Origin: Pseudocolwellia agarivorans | GTDB taxonomy: Bacteria; Pseudomonadota; Gammaproteobacteria; Enterobacterales; Alteromonadaceae | DNA: 64,000 bases | Assembly (NCBI RefSeq): GCF_002000085.1 | Contig: NZ_MUZU01000002.1 | Span: forward strand, 496,001 to 560,000 | Direction of reading: 5' to 3' | Shown: in pieces, positions 57,729 to 64,000 of the stretch | How the letters are laid out: each line of letters begins with the position of its first letter | Numbering within the stretch: position 1 is the stretch's first letter | Notes under the pieces: model-generated | Databases searched by the model: none | Told to the model about the DNA's origin: nothing | What the model saw: only the letters and a program-made list of their open reading frames with translations | Position numbers and translations under genes: made by a program

Positions 57729-58077
57729 TATATTCACTAACCCTCTGTATTGATAAATAAAAAATATATTCATCATAAGTACAACAGTTAATATTTATTG
57801 ATATCATTCAAATAAATATTTAGTGACAACTGCTACACTAAAAGCTGGGAAGAATTATATATTTCCTAGCGTCTAAGCGCAAGGGCTTTACAAGTATGGA
57901 TAAAAAAAACAACAAATAAAAAAATACCACATTAAATTTTTGATGCTAACATGAATAAAAAACACTCAAAAAATTAAACATTTGTAATATATCTCAATAG
58001 TATATTTTCTTGCTATATGATATATATAGCACGTAAAATCATTTAACATTTGTTCTTTTGGAGCTAACAAATTTATT
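57729..58077. promoter_or_regulatory. divergent promoter region rimP / GGDEF-EAL gene
   Basis: About 350 nt without a gene. A minus-strand promoter candidate is TTGTCA (57824-57829) and TGATAT (57801-57806), spaced 17 nt, about 70 nt before terminator 1. The -10 match is moderate. I looked for a tRNA (metY-type, as in E. coli) and see none. Confidence 0.4.
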
Positions 58078-59976
58078 ATGTATACTTTTTCTCAATTATT
58101 GCTACGGAATTGCATATTAGGAATTGTTTTTTCTTTAATTGTTGTACTCTTCTCAATATTAACCACATCAAAATATTTACAAGAAATACAAAACAATCAT
58201 GCATCTATAATTAAAGCAAACTCAACTTTATTGTTAAATGATGAGTTACAGCAAAATAAAAACGATTTAATGGAGCAAGTTTTTATAAGATCGTTACATT
58301 CAAATTATAAGTACACATTACTAAAAATAACCAAAAACTCAGATACAAGTGTATATAACTCTTCAAATCCTATCAAAACATTTGTATTACCTTACACTTT
58401 ACCTAAAGTTAATAAGTTAACCGTAGAGAACAATCTAACTATTATTTATCAGCTTGATTTTAGTAATGAATCATCACTCATTATAAAAATACTTTCTTTA
58501 GTGTTAGGTTTAACTTTTATCTTTATATTCATTGCTAGTTTATTAAGCTCGCACAGCTACAAAGCACTTTTAAAGAAATTATGTGATGATTTAAAAACAG
58601 CAATAGAAAGTGACTTTTCAGAAAATGAAACCTTAAAAAATAAAGCTCCAGCTGAATTTACTCAAATATTTACTGAACTAAAAAAATTAGTTAATACTCA
58701 TCATTTAAGTACAACAGCCCTTGAAGAAAAAGCGTTTTTAGAACCTATTACAAAATTAAGTAATCGTAGCCGTTTTGTTCAATATTTTGAAAATCAAATA
58801 AGCGGAGATAAATCAATTAAATTTGGCGTGTTATCAATTACACGATGCTCAGAGCTACAAACAATAAACCAAATTCATGGTTACAATGCTGGTGACACCT
58901 ATATATGTGGTGTAGCAGAAATAATGAAAGGGTTAATAGCTAAGTACCAAGGAGCGCAACTTTTTAGACTAAACAGCTCTGACTTTGCAACTATAATCCC
59001 CAACAGTACAATGAATAATGCTGAAAATTATGCAAAACAATTAACTGAAAAATTCAACTCATACCAACAAGTTTCTGATTTAGATTCTGTTGCATTTACA
59101 GGATTAGTTTCTTTTCAAAAAGACAAACCCTTAGGCGAGTTATTAGCCTTAGCGGATACAGGGATCAGCATAGCTCAAACCCAACATAAAAACTCTTGGC
59201 ATGCACAAACTGATACAGATATTTTAGAAAGTGCCAGTGCTAGTTATGGTAATCAAAACTGGCGTCAAGAGATTGATAACGTAATAGAAAATCAAAGAAT
59301 CACTTTACTTGTACAAAACATTAAGCCGTCTAACCGAAATGTTAAAGTTTACGGTGAAATACTAGCAAGATTCTTAAATTCAAATGAAGAAATGTTACCT
59401 ACGGCTTCTTTTGTTGCTATGGCAGAAAAACTCGATAAGATTGTAGCTATAGACAAAATGATCATCGAAAAAGTTATTTCTGAAATAACCAATAAAAACC
59501 TTACGAGTTCTTCTTATGGAATTAACGTAAGTACACGCAGTATTCACGATGAACACTTCTTAATTTGGTTAGAAAGAAGATTACTCAGAGATTCATCAAT
59601 TGCTTCAAGGCTTATTTTTGAAATAACAGAATACGGATTACAACAAAACATTAAAACCAGCAAACGCTTTATCGATATGATCCACAGAGCTGGTTCTAAA
59701 GTAACAGTTGAGCGTTTTGGTGTTGGGTTAACATCATTTAAATTCTTTAAAGATTTAAAACCTGACTTTATTAAAATGGACAGTACCTATACACGTGATA
59801 TTGATGAAGATAAAAACAATCAATACTTTTTACGTTTAATGGTAGATTTAGCGCATAGATTAAGCATCTCAGTATTAGCTGAAAGTGTTGAAGGACAAGA
59901 AGAAAAATTTGCCCTAGAAAAGCTCTTTGTAGATGGTTGCCAAGGGTTTTATATAGGTAAGCCTTTACCTTTGTAA
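58078..59976 (+). CDS. degenerate GGDEF-EAL membrane protein (CsrD/LapD type)
   Basis: This 632-residue protein has two transmembrane helices (about 9-30 and 135-157) around a periplasmic segment of about 100 residues. A GGDEF-like domain (about 215-380) and an EAL-like domain (about 390-632) follow. The active sites are broken: the GGDEF loop reads N-S-S-D-F (near 299), the EAL motif reads E-I-L (near 425) and the D-D-F-G motif is E-R-F-G. E-S-V-E is kept. Such proteins act by binding, not making or cutting, c-di-GMP, or, like CsrD, by steering RNase E decay of Csr small RNAs. Architecture and H-R-S-D-F-like loss fit CsrD best; this is inference. It is a single gene. Confidence 0.75.
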   Translation: MYTFSQLLLRNCILGIVFSLIVVLFSILTTSKYLQEIQNNHASIIKANSTLLLNDELQQNKNDLMEQVFIRSLHSNYKYTLLKITKNSDTSVYNSSNPIKTFVLPYTLPKVNKLTVENNLTIIYQLDFSNESSLIIKILSLVLGLTFIFIFIASLLSSHSYKALLKKLCDDLKTAIESDFSENETLKNKAPAEFTQIFTELKKLVNTHHLSTTALEEKAFLEPITKLSNRSRFVQYFENQISGDKSIKFGVLSITRCSELQTINQIHGYNAGDTYICGVAEIMKGLIAKYQGAQLFRLNSSDFATIIPNSTMNNAENYAKQLTEKFNSYQQVSDLDSVAFTGLVSFQKDKPLGELLALADTGISIAQTQHKNSWHAQTDTDILESASASYGNQNWRQEIDNVIENQRITLLVQNIKPSNRNVKVYGEILARFLNSNEEMLPTASFVAMAEKLDKIVAIDKMIIEKVISEITNKNLTSSSYGINVSTRSIHDEHFLIWLERRLLRDSSIASRLIFEITEYGLQQNIKTSKRFIDMIHRAGSKVTVERFGVGLTSFKFFKDLKPDFIKMDSTYTRDIDEDKNNQYFLRLMVDLAHRLSISVLAESVEGQEEKFALEKLFVDGCQGFYIGKPLPL

Positions 59977-60226
59977 AGTTTTTATACATTACCTCGCTGC
60001 GATGCTCTTTACTTAAAATAACATTGCAGCTCTATTCAAACTATAAAAACATCTCTCTTAAATATTAAAACCAACTTATCCCTACATAATTGCTCGCAAT
60101 ATAAACAATTACTTAAAATGGCCCATAAACTTTCCAAATTGATGAATAACCCTACAATCAAGCGGTTGTTTCTTTTGGTATAAAAACGGATAATATCCAC
60201 CATAAATTTACCAATGTAATCATTAA

Positions 60227-60808
60227 ATGTCTGAATATCTCTTATTATTAGTCGGTACTGTGTTAGTGAATAACTTTGTACTCGTAAAATTTTTAGGATT
60301 ATGCCCTTTCATGGGAGTTTCATCTCGTACTGAAACTGCTGTTGGCATGGCCTATGCGACGACATTTGTAATGACATTAGCTTCATTACTCAGTTACCTT
60401 GTTAATACCTATATTTTAGCGCCACTAGGGTTAGAGTATTTAACTACAATGGCTTTCATATTAGTGATTGCTGTTGTCGTACAATTTACCGAGATGGTAG
60501 TACATAAAACGAGTGCCAATTTATATCGCCTTTTAGGTATATTCCTCCCCCTTATTACCACTAACTGTGCTGTATTAGGTGTTGCTTTACTTAACTTGTA
60601 TGAACAACACAACTTCTTTGAATCTATAATCTACGGTTTTGGTGCCGCTGCAGGTTTTTCATTAGTACTGATTATGTTTTCTGCTATGCGAGAAAAATTA
60701 GCCAATGCCGATATTCCTGCTCCATTTAAAGGTTCAGCAATAGCAATGATCACAGCGGGCTTAATGTCATTAGCCTTTATGGGATTTACAGGATTGGTGA
60801 AGTTTTAA
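60227..60808 (+). CDS. rsxA: Rsx/Rnf electron transport complex subunit A
   Basis: This 193-residue membrane protein has six helices. Family phrases are [18 protein letters not shown] near residue 14, and [13 protein letters not shown] near 106, each with the conserved cysteine of the RsxA/RsxE pair. It is part of the membrane-bound ferredoxin:NAD oxidoreductase, known in E. coli for reducing SoxR. The stop and the rsxB start share one base (TAATG). Confidence 0.95.
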   Translation: MSEYLLLLVGTVLVNNFVLVKFLGLCPFMGVSSRTETAVGMAYATTFVMTLASLLSYLVNTYILAPLGLEYLTTMAFILVIAVVVQFTEMVVHKTSANLYRLLGIFLPLITTNCAVLGVALLNLYEQHNFFESIIYGFGAAAGFSLVLIMFSAMREKLANADIPAPFKGSAIAMITAGLMSLAFMGFTGLVKF

Positions 60809-61362
60809 TGTCTATCGTTATCGCAATTCTTGTTATCGGTTTTATTGCCCTATTATTTGGTGCTTTGCTCGGCTATGCCTCAATTCGATTTAAAGTTGAA
60901 GGTGATCCACTCGCAGAACAAATAGATGACCTACTGCCACAAACACAATGTGGCCAATGTGGCTACCCAGGTTGTAAGCCCTACGCAGATGCTGTAGCAA
61001 ATGGTGAAGCCATTAATAAATGTGCACCAGGTGGCGAAGAAACTATCAAAAAAATAGCTGAATTAATGGGTGTCGAAGTACAAGCATTAGATGAAAACCA
61101 TGCAACCGACAACACACCAAAAGTAGCCTTCATTATTGAAGAAGACTGCATAGGTTGTACTAAATGCATACAAGCGTGTCCAGTAGATGCCATTATCGGT
61201 ACCACCAAACAAATGCATACCGTTATTGTAGATGAATGCACTGGTTGTGATCTATGTGTTGCACCTTGTCCCGTTGATTGTATTGAAATGCGACCGATTG
61301 AAACAACGAAACAAAGTTGGCAGTGGGATTTAAATAGCATACCTGTAACACAAGTTGATTAG
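60808..61362 (+). CDS. rsxB: Rsx/Rnf electron transport complex subunit B
   Basis: This 184-residue protein has an N-terminal membrane helix (about 3-22) and a 4Fe-4S domain with C-G-Q-C-G-Y-P-G-C (near 49). Two ferredoxin-type clusters follow, [12 protein letters not shown] (near 113) and [12 protein letters not shown] (near 143). It carries electrons to the other subunits. It overlaps rsxA by 1 nt, and rsxC follows after 8 nt. Confidence 0.95.
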   Translation: MSIVIAILVIGFIALLFGALLGYASIRFKVEGDPLAEQIDDLLPQTQCGQCGYPGCKPYADAVANGEAINKCAPGGEETIKKIAELMGVEVQALDENHATDNTPKVAFIIEEDCIGCTKCIQACPVDAIIGTTKQMHTVIVDECTGCDLCVAPCPVDCIEMRPIETTKQSWQWDLNSIPVTQVD

Positions 61363-61370
61363 GAAAATAC

Positions 61371-63938
61371 GTGAATTCTATTATTAACCGAATTGATAAA
61401 AACCAATTTTGGAAATTCCATGGTGGCATTCACCCACCTGAACAAAAGTTTATCACTGAAAACAAACCTATTCGTACTTTGCCTTTACCAAAAGAGCTCA
61501 TTCTTCCACTGCAACAACATATTGGTCAAGCAGGTGAGTTAATCGTATCTGTAGGCGATAAAGTGTTAAAAGGTCAAGTATTAACAGCTAGTAATCATCC
61601 AATGGCTGTACCTATTCACGCTCCAACAAGTGGCACTATTACAGCAATTAAAGATGCAACTATTGCCCACCCTTCGGCGTTACAAGAACCTTGTTTATTC
61701 TTAGCGCCTGATGGCAACGACACATGGCAACAGCGCAATATTTGCACTGATTATCATAAACTCAGTCGTTTCGAACTATTAGAAAAAATAGCGAATGCAG
61801 GCATAGCAGGTATGGGCGGTGCAGGCTTCCCTACTCATATCAAAGCTAACAGCTCAGCTGCTCATTCTAAGAGAATAGAGTTTTTAATCATTAATGCTGC
61901 TGAATGTGAACCTTATATAACAGCAGACGATTTACTGATCAGAGAACAAAGCCCAACAATAATTGATGGCATCAATATTCTTCATCAACTCATTAATCCT
62001 GAATATGTATTAATTGGTATAGAAGACAACAAACCTGAAGCCATTAAAACACTACAAAATGCGACTAAAGATCTCGAACATATAAGAGTTTGTGTTATTC
62101 CCACCAAATACCCTTCTGGCGGAGAAAAACAACTTATTCAAATATTAACAGGTAAAGAAATACCCAGCGGATTTTTACCGAGTTCTCAAGGTATTATCAT
62201 GCAAAACATAGCAACCTGCTATGCTATTGCTGATGCCGTAATTAACGATATTCCGTTAATTAAACGAGTCACTACGGTTACAGGTTTAGGTTTAAATAAA
62301 CCTCAAAACGTATGGGCTTTACTAGGAACCCCTGTTAACTATTTACTTGAGCAATGTGAATACCAACCGCAAAGTAATAAACAACGCGTTATTATGGGCG
62401 GCCCTATGATGGGGTTTACTTTACCGTCAGGCAATGTACCCGTTGTAAAAATAACAAACTGTGTACTTGCACCAAGTGAAAAAGAAATTGCTGCTGAAAA
62501 TACAGAAGTTGAATGTATACGCTGCGGACAATGTGCCGATGTATGCCCTGCCCAGCTTCTTCCGCAAGAACTCCAGTGGAGCGCAAAAGCTAAAGATCAC
62601 GAGCAACTAGAAACCCTTAACTTATTTGACTGTATAGAATGTGGTGCTTGCGCTTACGTATGCCCTAGTTACATTCCGCTAGTACATTACTATCGCATTG
62701 GTAAAGCTGAAATACGTGAACAAAAACAGCTTGAAATAAAAGCAGAAAAAGCAAAAATAAGATTTGAAGCGCGTAAGCTAAGATTAGAACGAGACAAAAA
62801 AGCGCGAGAAGAAAAACAACGTAAAGCCGCTGAAGCCCGTAAAGCAAGAATGAATTCAGGCACTCCTGAAGCCAAAAATGAAATGTCGGCGGTTGCTGCA
62901 GCTTTAGCACGTGTAAAAGCTAAAAAAGCACAAACTACAGATACTGCAACGACAACTCCTCAAGAGCAGGCAGTAGAAGCCTCAGAAAAACCTAAAAACC
63001 CACAAATTGCAGCTGCGATCGCTCGTGCTAAAGCAAAAAAATTAGCCAACCAAAATAACTTTGATACTGAAAATCCAGCTAAAATTAAAGATAAACAAGA
63101 CAATCAGACAGACAATAAAACAGAAAGTAAACCTGCTTTAGAGGTGTCTCCAGAAGATAAAAAAGCAAAAGTAGCAGCAACTATCGCAAAAGCAAAAGCT
63201 AAAAAACTTGCGAAAGAAAATACAGCTAAAGAAACTCCCTCTACGGTAACTGAAGAAAGTGATGCTCCTGCTGCTGAAACAGTAAAAGTACCTGACGTTG
63301 TTGAAACACCTAAATTGACCGAAGCTACCGTTGCAAACGAAGACGATAAAAAAGCAAAAATCGCAGCAACTATCGCCAAAGCAAAAGCTAAAAAACTTGC
63401 GAAAGAAAATACAGCTAAAGAAACTCCCTCTACGGTAACTGAAGAAAGTGATGCTCCTGCTGCTGAAACAGTGAAAACACCTGACGTTGTTGAAACACCT
63501 AAAGTGACCGAAGCAAACGTTAAAAACGTAGACGATAAAAAAGCAAAAATCGCAGCAACTATTGCCAAAGCAAAAGCTAAAAAACTAGCGAAAGAAAATA
63601 CAGCTAAAGAAGTCCCTTCTACGGTAACTGAAGAAAGTGATGTTCCTGCTACTGATACATCAAAAGCTGCAAACACCCAGAAAGTAGCTGAAACAGTGAA
63701 AGCACCTGAAATTATTGAAACACCTAAAGTGACCGATGCTACCGTTGCAAACGAAGACGATAAAAAAGCTAAAATAGCACAAGCTGTAGCGAAAGCCAGA
63801 GCAAAAAAAGAAGTTACAACACCAACAGACAGTAAAGATACAAGTAAAAATACGATAGCAGAAGAGAAGAAAAAAAGAATTGCTGAAGCAGTCGCTAAAG
63901 CAAAAGCCAAAAAACAACAACGTTCAGAGTTAACTTAA
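61371..63938 (+). CDS. rsxC: Rsx/Rnf electron transport complex subunit C with extended repeat tail
   Basis: This 855-residue protein starts with GTG, 7 nt after AGGA. The conserved core (about 1-450) has the NAD/FMN-binding region G-G-A-G-F-P near 146 and two ferredoxin motifs, C-I-R-C-G-Q-C-A-D-V-C-P near 383 and C-I-E-C-G-A-C-A-Y-V-C-P near 422. The C-terminal 400 residues are Ala/Lys/Glu-rich. From about residue 597 they have near-identical tandem repeats of 63, 63 and 75 residues. Length variation in this tail is common in the family, but the repeats are remarkably regular. rsxD begins 3 nt later. Confidence 0.95.
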   Translation: MNSIINRIDKNQFWKFHGGIHPPEQKFITENKPIRTLPLPKELILPLQQHIGQAGELIVSVGDKVLKGQVLTASNHPMAVPIHAPTSGTITAIKDATIAHPSALQEPCLFLAPDGNDTWQQRNICTDYHKLSRFELLEKIANAGIAGMGGAGFPTHIKANSSAAHSKRIEFLIINAAECEPYITADDLLIREQSPTIIDGINILHQLINPEYVLIGIEDNKPEAIKTLQNATKDLEHIRVCVIPTKYPSGGEKQLIQILTGKEIPSGFLPSSQGIIMQNIATCYAIADAVINDIPLIKRVTTVTGLGLNKPQNVWALLGTPVNYLLEQCEYQPQSNKQRVIMGGPMMGFTLPSGNVPVVKITNCVLAPSEKEIAAENTEVECIRCGQCADVCPAQLLPQELQWSAKAKDHEQLETLNLFDCIECGACAYVCPSYIPLVHYYRIGKAEIREQKQLEIKAEKAKIRFEARKLRLERDKKAREEKQRKAAEARKARMNSGTPEAKNEMSAVAAALARVKAKKAQTTDTATTTPQEQAVEASEKPKNPQIAAAIARAKAKKLANQNNFDTENPAKIKDKQDNQTDNKTESKPALEVSPEDKKAKVAATIAKAKAKKLAKENTAKETPSTVTEESDAPAAETVKVPDVVETPKLTEATVANEDDKKAKIAATIAKAKAKKLAKENTAKETPSTVTEESDAPAAETVKTPDVVETPKVTEANVKNVDDKKAKIAATIAKAKAKKLAKENTAKEVPSTVTEESDVPATDTSKAANTQKVAETVKAPEIIETPKVTDATVANEDDKKAKIAQAVAKARAKKEVTTPTDSKDTSKNTIAEEKKKRIAEAVAKAKAKKQQRSELT
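63159..63761 (+). repeat. in-gene tandem repeat array in rsxC
   Basis: Two 189-nt units (63159-63347, 63348-63536) and a 225-nt variant (63537-63761, with a 12-codon insertion) encode copies of a module. Each module begins K-K-A-K-(I/V)-A-A-T-I-A and ends V-(D/E)-D or E-D-D. Nucleotide identity is high in the first half of each unit, which points to recent duplication. Confidence 0.9.
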
Positions 63939-63941
63939 ATT

Positions 63942-64000
63942 ATGGCCTTTTGGATCGCAAGCTCGCCGCATAACCATTTAAAAAATAAAACATCTGCTTT
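63942..64000 (+). CDS. rsxD: Rsx/Rnf electron transport complex subunit D (5' fragment)
   Basis: ATG GCC TTT TGG ATC begins a reading frame M-A-F-W-I-A-S-S-P-H-N-H that runs off the right edge. M-A-F-W-I-A-S-S-P-H is the typical RsxD N-terminus. It starts 3 nt after rsxC, in the conserved rsxABCD order. Confidence 0.88.
   Translation, partial: MAFWIASSPHNHLKNKTSA

Noticed and set aside
57729-58077. Possible tRNA (metY-type) upstream of rimP, as in E. coli
   Set aside because: No cloverleaf, no T-loop GTTCRANYC and no CCA end can be seen on either strand.
63104-63910. 268-codon minus-strand ORF opposite the end of rsxC
   Set aside because: It is an antisense shadow of the Lys/Ala/Glu-rich repeats, giving a hydrophobic Ala/Phe/Ser repeat with no ribosome site.

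Overview
The window is AT-rich chromosomal DNA from a marine gammaproteobacterium of the Alteromonadales, most likely Colwelliaceae (Colwellia/Thalassotalea type). This placement is inferred from the housekeeping gene families and orders (adk-htpG-recR, smc-zipA-ligA with cysZ divergent, rimP-nusA-infB-rbfA-truB, rsxABC), a Na+-type flagellar motor gene (motY) and PEP-CTERM proteins. It was not tested by any search.

Positions 1-13323 hold the most specialised locus: one long minus-strand block that reads as an aryl-polyene (APE) pigment cluster cut at the left edge. In transcription order it has an ABC-2 exporter pair, an ACP, an active ketosynthase, a cysteine-less ketosynthase-like protein and a phosphopantetheinyl transferase. 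These are followed by a canonical APE run: chain-length factor, PlsC-like acyltransferase, two ACPs, a COG4648 membrane protein, an AMP ligase, an ApeI dehydratase, a GT2-acyltransferase fusion, an aromatic amino acid ammonia lyase, a thioesterase and a LolA-like protein. Many genes overlap by 1-26 nt, so translational coupling is likely. The ammonia lyase suggests that the aryl starter comes from an aromatic amino acid. The front ABC/ACP/KS/KS-like module is an unusual addition. The ketoreductase, the main KS, the second dehydratase and the MMPL exporter expected for APE synthesis are not in the window.

Positions 13600-25600 mix housekeeping genes (adk, htpG, recR) with parts of an exosortase/PEP-CTERM system: two PEP-CTERM proteins and a PrsT-like TPR protein. 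Both PEP-CTERM genes have a sigma-54-like -24/-12 element 77-78 nt before the start codon, and about 65-75 bp further upstream a shared 19-bp motif (16/19 identical). This looks like a small regulon controlled by an enhancer-binding protein. A large GH15/phosphorylase-kinase-like protein sits next to it.

Positions 25800-37000 carry SUMT (cobA), three tRNA-modification enzymes (TapT, MiaE, TrhO), membrane and hypothetical proteins (PepSY, DUF808, DUF6172, PqiA-like, DUF3545), a RhlE-type helicase, a flavin reductase-like protein and an ABC exporter. Positions 37000-50000 hold an OmpA-family porin, ligA, zipA, smc, cysZ, an M1 peptidase, motY and other genes. Positions 49950-57615 hold rnt, rpsO and the rimP-truB translation/transcription operon, whose leader has two tandem intrinsic terminators. 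Positions 58000-64000 hold a degenerate GGDEF-EAL regulator and the start of the rsx (rnf-type) electron transport operon, with an RsxC carrying tandem 63-residue repeats. I saw no insertion sequences, CRISPR arrays, rRNA or tRNA genes.
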